From: an uncultured Eubacterium sp.
GTDB taxonomy: Bacteria; Bacillota; Clostridia; Lachnospirales; Lachnospiraceae
DNA length: 61,804 nucleotides
Assembly (NCBI GenBank): GCA_934322085.1
Contig: CAKRGF010000013.1
Location: 1 to 61,804, forward strand
Reading direction: 5' to 3'
The notes below the pieces were generated by a model, which made no database searches, was not told where the DNA came from, and worked only from the letters and a program-made list of their open reading frames with translations. Shown here one piece after another: positions 1 to 6,844 of the stretch; position 1 is the stretch's first letter; every line of letters starts with the position of its first letter. A program made the position numbers and the translations under genes.

Positions 1-17
1 GAGATAAATGGCTTCCG

Positions 18-302
18 TCATTTTCCCAGAATGTTGATTGCTTTTTTTAATACATCAAGTGCATCTTGGGCATCACGCAATTCACGTTTGAGACGAGCAA
101 TTTCCTTTTGCTCATCGGATGCGTAATTTCCGGAACCACGGACAAGAATATCGCCGGATTCTCGGAAGTCTTTCAGCCACTTAGTTAATGTGCTGTAGCC
201 GATGCCAAGATTTTCTGCACATCCACGTACACCAAGATCTTTATGATCTTCATAGTACTGGATTGCATCAAGTTTAAACTGTTTGTCATGTTGTTTTGCC
301 AT
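18..302 (-). CDS. IS3-family transposase, OrfA (helix-turn-helix) subunit
   Basis: 94-residue protein with the layout of IS3-family OrfA: an N-terminal helix-turn-helix (FKLDAIQYYEDH, then GIGYSTLTKWLKDF) and a C-terminal leucine-zipper-like helix (ARLKRELRDAQDALDVLKKA). OrfA binds the element ends; OrfB, the DDE catalytic part, should follow beyond the left edge, so this is only the first half of the element. An AAGGAGG ribosome site precedes the ATG. A run of seven A on the coding strand (42-48) just before the stop is the usual place for the -1 frameshift that makes the OrfAB fusion. A TATAAT box lies about 40 bases upstream. Confidence 0.88.
   Translation of the reverse strand: MAKQHDKQFKLDAIQYYEDHKDLGVRGCAENLGIGYSTLTKWLKDFRESGDILVRGSGNYASDEQKEIARLKRELRDAQDALDVLKKAINILGK
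42..48 (-). promoter_or_regulatory. Candidate -1 frameshift slippery site of the IS3 element
   Basis: The coding strand reads TTAAAAAAAGC eight codons before the OrfA stop. IS3-family elements commonly shift frame at A6G or A7G tracts to make the OrfAB transposase. The OrfB reading frame is outside the window, so the shift is inferred. Confidence 0.45.
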
Positions 303-386
303 ATGAGATCCTCCTTCAGCATGTATCTATTATACCATGCTTATATGTATTTGGAATTTCTCATTTTGGCTTGTACTATTTATATT

Positions 387-611
387 CTAGCACCACTGCA
401 CCTTCTTTTGCAGTTCCTTGTAATCCTTGAGTGAAACTGATTGATTCTCCTCAATCTTGATTGATGGAGCATAAAGCTTCTTCCATTTGTAAATTGTTTG
501 CTCGACTAAGCCATATTCTTCTGCGAGCTGTGCAACGGGTTTTCCCGCCAGGTACAAGTCAATGATTTGTCGTTTGAATTCTTCGGTATATCTTTTACCG
601 TTGTGGGCCAT
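387..611 (-). pseudogene. Truncated IS3-family OrfA interrupted by another IS
   Basis: The first 70 residues are a standard IS3 OrfA start: MAHNGKRYTEEFKRQI, a helix-turn-helix (AQLAEEYGLVEQTIYKWKK) and the beginning of the zipper (KDYKELQKK). The expected zipper heptads and the remaining 25-30 residues are replaced after KKVQ by bases belonging to the adjacent element, giving an early stop. ATG 611 is chosen because it lies downstream of GAAAGGA and matches the usual OrfA start. The gene is inactive unless its remainder lies beyond the other IS. Confidence 0.8.
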
Positions 612-645
612 AGTGAAACACATCCTTTCTAATAAATATTTTAAT

Positions 646-669
646 GTGTCGCACTTTTCGTGTCCACTA
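646..669 (-). repeat. Terminal inverted repeat of the older IS3-type element
   Basis: On the minus strand the sequence starts TGGACACGAAAAGTGCGACA about 35 bases before the ribosome site of the truncated OrfA. A TGGACACGA-type end is characteristic of IS3-family left ends. The partner repeat is outside the window. Confidence 0.6.
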
Positions 670-1156
670 ATTTATACTAACATCACTTGATTTAATTTTT
701 AGTATAATATAGCGTGTCAGGGGGTAGTAAAAACCACAAAAAGACTTTATTTTTCTCTCCCGTCCTATAGTTGGTTGTTACACATACCGACTGACGATTT
801 TCACCTTACCGATATTTTCCGCAGTAAAATTCCTATAACTACCTATAAGTACACTCTTACGATATTTTAAGGTAATCCAAATGCAGTCCCCCACAAAAAC
901 AACCCCATATCCTTAGAGAAAATCAATAGAAATTGCACCAAATCCGCTTCAAAATACATCATAGGCAAACATAATCAGCTACGCAATTACAAAGCCAATT
1001 TGCCATCAAAATCACTTATTTTCACAAAGGATAATAGCATAAACACGGGAGGGGTACACTTAAACCACAGCAATTTAAGTACCTCGCATATACCGGGGGT
1101 ACTGTAAAACTATGGCAGGAATAAGTACAAAAAATTCGCATTTATAATAAAATAAA
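670..1156. other. Non-coding stretch, nothing recognised
   Basis: About 490 AT-rich bases between the insertion sequences and the zinc-ribbon remnant. Short homopolymer blocks and small GGGGGTA motifs are present, but I see no open frame with a ribosome site, no RNA gene and no strong hairpin. It is probably decayed accessory DNA. Confidence 0.5.
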
Positions 1157-1183
1157 GAGACTCATCTTTTGATAAGTCTCTAA
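1157..1183 (-). terminator. Rho-independent terminator after the zinc-ribbon remnant
   Basis: AGAGACT and AGTCTCT arms enclose a 12-base loop and are followed on the minus strand by a T-rich run (TTATTTTATT). It lies just downstream of the broken zinc-ribbon frame. Confidence 0.6.
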
Positions 1184-1202
1184 CTATTCTTTTCTTCTAA
1201 CT

Positions 1203-1356
1203 CTACCACTTATAACCACAAGACTTACAGTGCATACTTTTCCTAACATTAGAACTAAACAAACCAAACAATGCTCCACCTACAGCTTTTTTACCAAGAG
1301 AAATCTTCTCAATGTTAGTTGATCAACAAGTCGGGCACTTAGGTTTGTCATCTTTT
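1203..1356 (-). pseudogene. Zinc-ribbon protein remnant with an in-frame stop
   Basis: Reading the minus strand gives DDKPKCPTC, a TGA stop, then STNIEKISLGKK, a glycine-rich stretch, and a closing CKSCGYKW. This is the C-terminal zinc ribbon of a protein like the one at 2185-2685, which has CPKCNSTNI and CQKCGYKW at matching places. There is no start codon or ribosome site, and the TGA falls where a glycine is expected. It is a decayed duplicate or the tail of a replaced copy. Confidence 0.72.
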
Positions 1357-1384
1357 ATATTATAATTTTACATAAGACACTATA

Positions 1385-1912
1385 CTAACAAAATATTTCA
1401 ATAAAAAATGCAGCAATTAAAAATATCATATCAAAAAGAATCAAGCGATATGTAAGTCTAAACATATCTATACGTTTTTCATTTTCAATAGAATTTTTAA
1501 TTGTAGCATTTCTATATGAATTAACAAGTGTTTTGTTCATAAGCAAAATGGTATTTTCATCAATATTATTCTGTTTATATTCTATTAGTGCTTCTTGTAT
1601 CTCGTTTACATCAAGCCTTGTATCTCTATAGTTATACAATATTTTGAAAAATAAAAATATTATAGAGAATGATATTATGTAGGATGCAACAAGCAACAAA
1701 CCATTAATGCATTGAAAATAGCAACACTGATTTTTATAAATTGCAGAAAACTTTATGGTAAGCCAAATTAATGAACCTATCAATGATATGATAACTGTAA
1801 TGGTTTTAAAAACACGGTCACTAAAATCATTACGATATTTGTTTTCTGATTCATATAGATTCTTGTATAATTCCAACTCATACGAAAGGAGTGATTGTTT
1901 TGAGTTCTTCAT
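1385..1912 (-). CDS. Three-helix membrane protein of unknown function
   Basis: 175 residues. A charged N-terminal helix (residues 10-35, including ESENKYRNDFSDRVFK) is followed by two hydrophobic segments near 36-56 and 70-92, a cytosolic-looking loop with NEIQEAL and NSIENEKRIDMFR, and a last hydrophobic segment near 154-174. I do not recognise a named domain. The layout resembles small membrane proteins common in Firmicute accessory islands, some suspected in phage defence, but that is only an impression. GGGAGG lies about 10 bases before the ATG. Its first codons overlap the opposite-strand microprotein gene at 1900. Confidence 0.7.
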   Translation of the reverse strand: MKNSKQSLLSYELELYKNLYESENKYRNDFSDRVFKTITVIISLIGSLIWLTIKFSAIYKNQCCYFQCINGLLLVASYIISFSIIFLFFKILYNYRDTRLDVNEIQEALIEYKQNNIDENTILLMNKTLVNSYRNATIKNSIENEKRIDMFRLTYRLILFDMIFLIAAFFIEIFC

Positions 1913-2040
1913 CTAAGAAACCTCCCAAAAAGGGCAAGAAAAATAAAAAACCCGTTGGAGAAATCAAGGACGTTACTATAACTTGCCCTGGTATTTTTGA
2001 ACATAAAGCATGGAAAGAATTTAAGAAACTTAATTATTAG
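1900..2040 (+). CDS. Lysine-rich microprotein (46 aa) with PVGEIKDVT motif
   Basis: TTG start at 1900 preceded by AAAGGAG with 8-base spacing. The product is a basic N-terminal tail (SSSSKKPPKKGKKNKK), then PVGEIKDVTITCPGIFEH and KAWKEFKKLNY. It is supported by a paralogue on the other strand (2030-2164) that carries PVGQVKDVTKTVRGIFE. The two stops overlap tail to tail. The 5' end lies over the start of the membrane-protein gene at 1912, so both cannot be read freely at once. Function unknown; the basic tail suggests nucleic-acid or membrane binding (inference). Confidence 0.55.
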   Translation: MSSSSKKPPKKGKKNKKPVGEIKDVTITCPGIFEHKAWKEFKKLNY

Positions 2041-2164
2041 GTTTCTTTTTATCTAATTCAAATATACCTCTTACCGTTTTTGTTACATCTTTTACTTGAC
2101 CAACTGGTTCAGGTTTTTGTTTCTTATTGTCATGCTTTGTTTTGTTGTTATTTTTAGTTGTCAC
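2030..2164 (-). CDS. Lysine-rich microprotein (44 aa), paralogue of the gene at 1900
   Basis: GTG start preceded by AAAGGAG with about 9-base spacing, 20 bases after the zinc-ribbon gene, so probably co-transcribed with it. The sequence has a Lys/Asn-rich tail, then PVGQVKDVTKTVRGIFE and a short charged end. It shares PVG-x-x-KDVT-x-T-x-x-GIFE with the plus-strand gene it meets tail to tail, the stop codons overlapping by 11 bases. Two independent frames with the same motif and good ribosome sites make a chance open frame unlikely. Function unknown. Confidence 0.6.
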   Translation of the reverse strand: MTTKNNNKTKHDNKKQKPEPVGQVKDVTKTVRGIFELDKKKPNN

Positions 2165-2184
2165 AGGTTACATCTCCTTTCTTA

Positions 2185-2685
2185 TCACGGTTTCCATTTG
2201 TATCCGCATTTTTGACATACGTTGCGTGGTGAACCAGAACCTAGAAATCCTGTCAAAAGTGAGTAGCCACGATTGATAGTTTGGATATTTGTTGAATTAC
2301 ACTTAGGACAATGGATAACATCTTTGTCTTCTTCTATTTTCTTACTACTCTCCTGCTGTTTCAAATTAACCTTGAACTGACTCATCTTGAGTTGGTATTC
2401 GATTGGATTATTCTTTTTAAGTTCTATCATGGCTTCGAGAAATTGACGGTCGGAGTCGGAAACATTGTCAATGATCTTGAATTCTTCAAAAGTTAATGGT
2501 GAATCTTCTAATACTCCCTTTTCACAACAAGGGCATATTTTTGTATCCTCTTTTGGTTCAAATAAATAAAAATACCCTTTTGTAAATTCTCTAAATCTTT
2601 CATTATTAAAACATAATGAAGTATTCTGTTTAGTTTCATTACAAACTGGACAAAATTTAACATAATCTGTTGGTTGCATAACCAT
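2185..2685 (-). CDS. Double zinc-ribbon phage-like protein
   Basis: 166 residues with two zinc-binding modules: CPVC (residues 12-15) paired with CPCC (51-54), and a C-terminal ribbon CPKC ... CQKCGYKW. A lysine- and glutamate-rich helix joins them. AAGGAGG precedes the start; either of the two nearby ATGs could be used. Such proteins occur in clostridial prophages and mobile elements and probably bind nucleic acid or protein partners; no enzyme motif is seen. The microprotein gene at 2164 follows closely. A broken relative of the second ribbon lies at 1203-1356. Confidence 0.75.
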   Translation of the reverse strand: MVMQPTDYVKFCPVCNETKQNTSLCFNNERFREFTKGYFYLFEPKEDTKICPCCEKGVLEDSPLTFEEFKIIDNVSDSDRQFLEAMIELKKNNPIEYQLKMSQFKVNLKQQESSKKIEEDKDVIHCPKCNSTNIQTINRGYSLLTGFLGSGSPRNVCQKCGYKWKP

Positions 2686-2700
2686 AACCCCTCCTTCTTT

Positions 2701-3150
2701 ATGATAATGTCAGAAGCATTTGTCATATTAAATTATAGCAGAGTTATTAAGGCAGTACAATATAATTCTGAAAATGATAGTTGGACTACATGGTTATCAA
2801 CACTAAAAAAGGATATTCCAAAAGTTTCAAAAGATGCAAAATCTTTATTTAAAGAACTTGATAGTGGCAAATTAAAAGTAACAGATTGGCAAGGATATTG
2901 CAACTCTGTAAAAATGACTGATGAAACCCTCATTTCTTTTTTACAAGATACAAAGTATGGAACAAAAGATTTAGCAAGTTATCAGCAATATCTCAAAAAA
3001 TCCTCTCAGTCAATGACTCTCTTCCAACGTGCAGGTAAAGCAGCAGGCGGTGTAATTAAATCATTAGGTGCTACTCTTGGTAGTATGGCGGCTGCATGGG
3101 CTATTGGAGAAGCAATATCAGGTCTATTCAAAATGTTTCAACAAACTTTT
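2701..3150 (+). pseudogene. Truncated phage tail tape-measure protein, N-terminal part
   Basis: The frame gives about 150 residues typical of the start of a tape-measure protein: polar helices (TLKKDIPKVSKDAKSLF, TDETLISFLQDTKYGTKDL) followed by GKAAGGVIKSLGATLGSM and AAAWAIGEAISGLFK. Full tape-measure proteins are usually far longer. Here the frame runs into the opposite-strand Ntn-hydrolase gene near 3130-3150 and stops at 3184. No good ribosome site precedes the first ATG; the upstream bases serve the divergent zinc-ribbon gene. This is a deletion remnant marking the region as a former prophage. Confidence 0.65.
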
Positions 3151-3729
3151 ACCAGTAGTCGTATCATATGTCCATATGTCACCTGAAGAACTGACGTATT
3201 TATTTATTTTTCCAATATCTTTTACTGTCATTTGAATAAAATTATTTGGATATTTCCTGATATTATCGCAATATATATTACACCCACTTTCTAAATCCAT
3301 TCCATAAGGCGTGAAAATAAACCATTCTTTTTTTAATGGCTTTATAAATTTCCCATGTGAAATTGCAGATATGTATATACAACCTTCATCTTGCTTATTT
3401 ATACCAACAATGATATTTTGTGAACCCAATTGTAATATTTCTTTTGAAAATCTATAAAACCAAAAAAGTTTACATAATCTATATGTTTTTTTATTAAGTC
3501 TCAAAATATCTTCTACTCTGAGTTCTGATATATTTTTTTCATATTTTAATAAATGTTTAAACACCATTTGAAATTTATTACATCCCGCAAAAGCAATGGC
3601 TATATTATCATTAATCAACAGTATTTTACTCTTGTTGTCTCTATATGTTGTTTCATCTACATCAACCGTTCTATTATCTGCGCCCAAATATAATTTATCA
3701 TATGTTTTATATGCCATAATAACACTCAT
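3124..3729 (-). CDS. Proteasome/HslV-like Ntn-hydrolase family protein
   Basis: 201 residues. The N-terminus MSVIMAYKTYDKLYLGADNR matches the first strands of HslV and proteasome beta subunits (compare TTIV-x-V ... V-x-x-GGDGQ). DNKSKILLINDNIAIAFAGC matches the region with the catalytic lysine and the FAG turn. Removal of Met would expose Ser2, a possible nucleophile in place of threonine. ATG 3729 is used because AAAGGATG precedes it and the fold begins there. No ATPase partner such as HslU is adjacent. It may be a stand-alone phage or element protease or a non-proteolytic relative. The C-terminal codons overlap the tape-measure remnant. Confidence 0.62.
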   Translation of the reverse strand: MSVIMAYKTYDKLYLGADNRTVDVDETTYRDNKSKILLINDNIAIAFAGCNKFQMVFKHLLKYEKNISELRVEDILRLNKKTYRLCKLFWFYRFSKEILQLGSQNIIVGINKQDEGCIYISAISHGKFIKPLKKEWFIFTPYGMDLESGCNIYCDNIRKYPNNFIQMTVKDIGKINKYVSSSGDIWTYDTTTGKSLLKHFE

Positions 3730-3787
3730 TACATCACATCCTTTCACGCTTTTTATAACATTGTACCATACAACACGCAAAAAAGGT

Positions 3788-3831
3788 AAAAAAAATAGGG
3801 TATATCAGATAATCTAATATCCAATATACCC
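3788..3831 (-). terminator. Rho-independent terminator after the 178-aa unknown gene
   Basis: GGGTATAT and ATATACCC arms form a long imperfect hairpin (3798-3831), followed on the minus strand by TA and eight T (3788-3795). It ends the transcript carrying the genes at 5068, 4665 and 4409. Confidence 0.75.
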
Positions 3832-3875
3832 AAAATAAATTTTACTTATATTTTTTATTGTCCTATTACCTTATA

Positions 3876-4409
3876 TTACTTTTCCTGTAACTCACAATAT
3901 TTTTCCAACAAGAAAAAAATATTAGCAACTAATGGTGTCGATAATGAATTAAGCTGATTTGCAAAAAACAGTGATCTTGTTATTGTATCAAGAAAAGAAA
4001 CATTATGAAAAGTTTTTGGCAATTCATAACTCTTATCTTGTTCCTCTCCATGTAAAATTATAAATCCTTTAAACAATTCCCATGTACTCATAAACGCTAA
4101 TTGCTCATTTATTCTTGATGCATTAGATAGTTCAAATCCATCGTCAGAACTTAATTTGCTACTTAATAATCGTACTTTTATAATTGCGACTAACATACAC
4201 GCACACACTTTATGTCTATCAAGTAACTTCTTTTCAGGATTACTTTCCTTACCATACAAAATTCTTAGCATAGTCTTTTGGTTTAAATATTCTTCATATA
4301 AAGAAGATGGATTGTCACAAAACTCAAACTCTTGATATTCATTTGCGAAACGTGTTCCAAGAATTTTTACCACATGATCGTAAAATTCAATAAATTCTAT
4401 CTTAGTCAT
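3876..4409 (-). CDS. Unknown soluble protein, coupled to a membrane peptide gene
   Basis: 177 residues, mostly helical, with no signal peptide or membrane segment. Visible stretches are MTKIEFIEFYDHVVKILGTRF, LLDRHKVCACMLVAIIKVRLL and FMSTWELFKGFIILHGEE. The RHK-containing helix recalls helical all-alpha proteins of defence islands, but I cannot name a family. ATG 4409 is chosen because it overlaps the upstream stop (ATGACTAA), giving translational coupling with the 87-residue membrane protein. The pair probably acts together. It is followed by a strong terminator. Confidence 0.62.
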   Translation of the reverse strand: MTKIEFIEFYDHVVKILGTRFANEYQEFEFCDNPSSLYEEYLNQKTMLRILYGKESNPEKKLLDRHKVCACMLVAIIKVRLLSSKLSSDDGFELSNASRINEQLAFMSTWELFKGFIILHGEEQDKSYELPKTFHNVSFLDTITRSLFFANQLNSLSTPLVANIFFLLEKYCELQEK

Positions 4410-4665
4410 AAATCTGTACCCTTGTATCATTTGGTAAATTTATTTTCCTTACCGCTTGACCAAATTCAAAATCACTATTTCCATCATTGCCTATTCCCTC
4501 TAATCGCAATGTTTCTATACGCATTATTTCTTGTTTGTATAAATTGCGAAGTGATAAATTTTTCTCACATTCTACTACTTTTCTTTTTTTTACATCTTTG
4601 CTAAAAAAAACATACGAAATACCTAATATCGCACATACAGCCAATGTAACAACTAAAATCTCCAT
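4402..4665 (-). CDS. Small membrane-anchored protein, partner of the gene at 4409
   Basis: 87 residues. One hydrophobic helix at residues 2-21 (EILVVTLAVCAILGISYVFF) is followed by a basic segment and a soluble tail with RNLYKQEIMRIETLRLEG. The positive charges after the helix suggest the tail is in the cytoplasm. GGAGGAAGAAAA precedes the ATG, and its stop overlaps the start of the next gene. Function unknown; the coupling suggests it tethers the 177-residue protein to the membrane (inference). Confidence 0.62.
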   Translation of the reverse strand: MEILVVTLAVCAILGISYVFFSKDVKKRKVVECEKNLSLRNLYKQEIMRIETLRLEGIGNDGNSDFEFGQAVRKINLPNDTRVQIYD

Positions 4666-4681
4666 TTTTCTTCCTCCAAAA

Positions 4682-5068
4682 TTATTTCAATTCAATTATT
4701 CGTTTTATGTATAGAATGCTCAAAATCAAAGATAATACACCTATACAACCAAACATAATTTTAACATAAACACCATATATAATGCTACTCTCATTTATAT
4801 TTATACCATAATTTTGTATTGTATATAAAATGCATCCAGCCAAAACAATCAAAACAGTTGCCACAAATGACATATATTTTATCCCTTTCGTTTTATCTGT
4901 ATCTATAGTACCAATAAATATCGTCAAAAAAGTAATTGACAAGGGGATATATGAAATTCTTACACCATCCGCAAATAAACCGACAAAATGTTGAATTGAC
5001 AAAAGTGCCATTGAAGCCATTGACAATACCGCTTTAATCTTATCTATACCGATTTTTTTTTCTTCCAT
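4682..5068 (-). CDS. Four-helix membrane protein of unknown function
   Basis: 128 residues with hydrophobic segments near 12-33, 38-54, 65-85 and 98-122 and short charged loops (DTDKTKG, NESS). There is no recognisable transporter or holin motif. It is first in a three-gene minus-strand run with the 87- and 177-residue proteins. It sits about 40 bases downstream of the structured RNA and terminator at 5108-5216, so its expression may depend on read-through. Small size and context would also fit a holin, but no lysin gene is near. Confidence 0.6.
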   Translation of the reverse strand: MEEKKIGIDKIKAVLSMASMALLSIQHFVGLFADGVRISYIPLSITFLTIFIGTIDTDKTKGIKYMSFVATVLIVLAGCILYTIQNYGININESSIIYGVYVKIMFGCIGVLSLILSILYIKRIIELK

Positions 5069-5107
5069 AACAATTCATTTGTACCTTCACCTTTTCCTTT
5101 ATGCTGA

Positions 5108-5216
5108 CAAAAAATTGCCTTGCATTACACAAGACAACCTAATCACACTGCCTCCACAGGACTTACGGATGTCACAATGCATCCACCTGTTTCTTAGGCT
5201 ACCTCACTTAATAACG
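5108..5216 (-). ncRNA. Structured RNA leader or small RNA with its own terminator
   Basis: Transcription should start near 5216 from the promoter at 5223-5251. The first domain is a three-tier hairpin: GCCT with AGGC (5196-5199/5150-5153), enclosing ACAGG with CCTGT, enclosing GGATG with CATCC. A second hairpin, TTGTCTTG-TGTAATG-CAAGGCAA (5115-5137), is followed by six T, a typical terminator. The layout fits either a riboswitch-like attenuator controlling the genes at 5068-3876 or a free small RNA. I do not match it to a known riboswitch class. Confidence 0.55.
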
Positions 5217-5222
5217 CTTATA

Positions 5223-5251
5223 ATTATATCATCTTAGTGTATACTATGCAA
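5223..5251 (-). promoter_or_regulatory. Sigma-A promoter for the structured RNA
   Basis: Minus strand: TTGCAT (5246-5251), a 17-base spacer, TATAAT (5223-5228). The match to the housekeeping consensus is near perfect. Confidence 0.8.
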
Positions 5252-5444
5252 GCACTTCTTCATGGTTTCCTAAATAGCTTGTCCTTATTGTAACATACTT
5301 TTCGGCATTTTCCAGCATTTTCTTTAGATTTCAACAATTTTTTCTTTAAAAAACACTATATACTGTAGATCCCATCAATACAACCACATCATTTTGTTAT
5401 TTATTCATGATAAAACATACTATCCAATATATTTATCCACTCTC
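5252..5444. other. Intergenic stretch, nothing recognised
   Basis: AT-rich bases between the structured RNA promoter and the end of the HNH-like gene. No coding frame with a ribosome site and no strong hairpin were seen. Confidence 0.45.
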
Positions 5445-6716
5445 CTAATCTGTAATCTCAATCTTATAATTCAGCATACCTTCATACACACAATCTGGCA
5501 CTTTACCCTTACACTTTTCTGCAAGATCACAAATATAATCAATCTTACCATCAATAAATCCAATATGTGCTTTTTCCTCAGAATCGAATACACCTATATC
5601 CACTTTCTTATTAAGAACATTCATTGATACTGAATATGTACCATCATCATTCTGTTGGATATTGCTTTCAATTCCTCTATCTTCAAATACTGTATTCAAG
5701 AAATGAGTCATAAATGCACACGTTTCTGGACTATATATATTACCTTCCTTATAGAGAAGATCTTTGTCAAGATCAACCTTAGTTCCAGGAATGTAATGTG
5801 CATCAAACCATATCTTGAAATTTTGGTAGTTCTGCCATTCAATACAAACTTCCTTATCCATGTAATAAGGCTTTAATTTATGCACAACATCACTGTAGCA
5901 CCTCTGGATCATATTCTTCCACTTGATAAATGAGTATGATTCATAATCAATATCTCCTCCTACATAACCTACACCTTCATAAGTTCTTTTATTGTACCAA
6001 GGCTTCCAATCATCGGGTTTAAGCTCTACCGCATTGACAATCTCCATAATCTGTTTATCTGTGATTGTTCCGTCCTGTTCATGTACCCTCAAAATCTCAT
6101 TGTATTGTTTATCTGTGACTGGGAATAAATGCTTGTAGTAATTATCCTTCATATCATTGTTCTTATGCCATACCATTGTATTGTTTTTCATGTCATAATT
6201 TACAACAAACATCTGAATTACAAGGCTACTGGCAGTTACTTTCTCCTTCCTATATCCCCATCTGTTCTTAGATTTAAAATATACATTCTTGTCAAGTGTA
6301 TAGGTCAATTCCTTTGTGGCTCTTGAATATACACCTTTTACAAGCTGATATGTGCCATCATCCAACTTCTGAATTATCCTGCCATAATTGGAAGTCCATA
6401 CAGATTTATAGTCAAATAAACGCACAAATACTTCATCTTTTGCAATAGAATCAATACCCGATTCCGACCTATACAATATCTGAAAATGATATGGTTTCTT
6501 GTATTTTCTCTGTATCTTCATAGACTTGTCTTTGTGATATATTTTCAAGCCATCTGATAATCTTTGTTGATAACGCTTTTCTCGCATTTCTTCGTTGAAG
6601 CACTCTTTACACATGCTTCTTGTATAATTATGGTTTATTCCAAATTTATCTAATGGAAGTTCCCTCCCACATTTCTTACATATTTTTGTTTCTTTATTGT
6701 TATTTTCAACTTTCAT
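5445..6716 (-). CDS. HNH/AP2-type homing endonuclease-like protein with N-terminal zinc finger
   Basis: 423 residues in several modules. Residues 13-39 hold CKKC ... CKEC, a zinc finger. Near residue 105, YKSVWTSNYGRII resembles the NUMOD4-type start seen in phage HNH enzymes. VWHKNNDMKDNYYKHLFPVT looks like a divergent H-N-N core. Later come KWKNMIQRCY, EWQNYQNFKIWF, LDKDLL and YSPETCAFMT, a domain common in phage proteins. The tail DGTYSVSMNVLNKK ... IGVFDSEEKAHIGF resembles an AP2 DNA-binding hairpin. It is probably a selfish endonuclease or an element DNA-binding protein. AAAAGGAGG precedes the ATG. Confidence 0.68.
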   Translation of the reverse strand: MKVENNNKETKICKKCGRELPLDKFGINHNYTRSMCKECFNEEMREKRYQQRLSDGLKIYHKDKSMKIQRKYKKPYHFQILYRSESGIDSIAKDEVFVRLFDYKSVWTSNYGRIIQKLDDGTYQLVKGVYSRATKELTYTLDKNVYFKSKNRWGYRKEKVTASSLVIQMFVVNYDMKNNTMVWHKNNDMKDNYYKHLFPVTDKQYNEILRVHEQDGTITDKQIMEIVNAVELKPDDWKPWYNKRTYEGVGYVGGDIDYESYSFIKWKNMIQRCYSDVVHKLKPYYMDKEVCIEWQNYQNFKIWFDAHYIPGTKVDLDKDLLYKEGNIYSPETCAFMTHFLNTVFEDRGIESNIQQNDDGTYSVSMNVLNKKVDIGVFDSEEKAHIGFIDGKIDYICDLAEKCKGKVPDCVYEGMLNYKIEITD

Positions 6717-6745
6717 GTTCCTCCTTTTGATAAATCAGAGGTCAA

Positions 6746-6775
6746 GAAAAAGGTACGGCATAAATGACGCACCTT
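6746..6775 (-). terminator. Terminator of the HU-like operon
   Basis: AAGGTGCG and CGTACCTT arms (one G-U pair) with a 10-base loop, followed by TTTTTC on the minus strand. It ends the run of overlapping genes from 8294. Confidence 0.7.
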
Positions 6776-6844
6776 AATAGACCGCTATATGCAGCAGTTG
6801 GTGTTATTCAATTTCTCTTATTGGAAAATGTGCAGAATTGCACG

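Larger units (their letters stand above)
18..395 (-). mobile_element. IS3-family element, upstream end, inserted into a second IS
   Basis: On the minus strand the element seems to begin with TGGTGCTAGAATATAAATAG at 395, directly where the neighbouring OrfA gene loses its reading frame. It then has a promoter-like TATAAT, a ribosome site and the OrfA gene. The far end lies beyond the left edge. The boundary is placed from the TG start and the break in the neighbouring gene; no target duplication could be checked. Confidence 0.6.
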
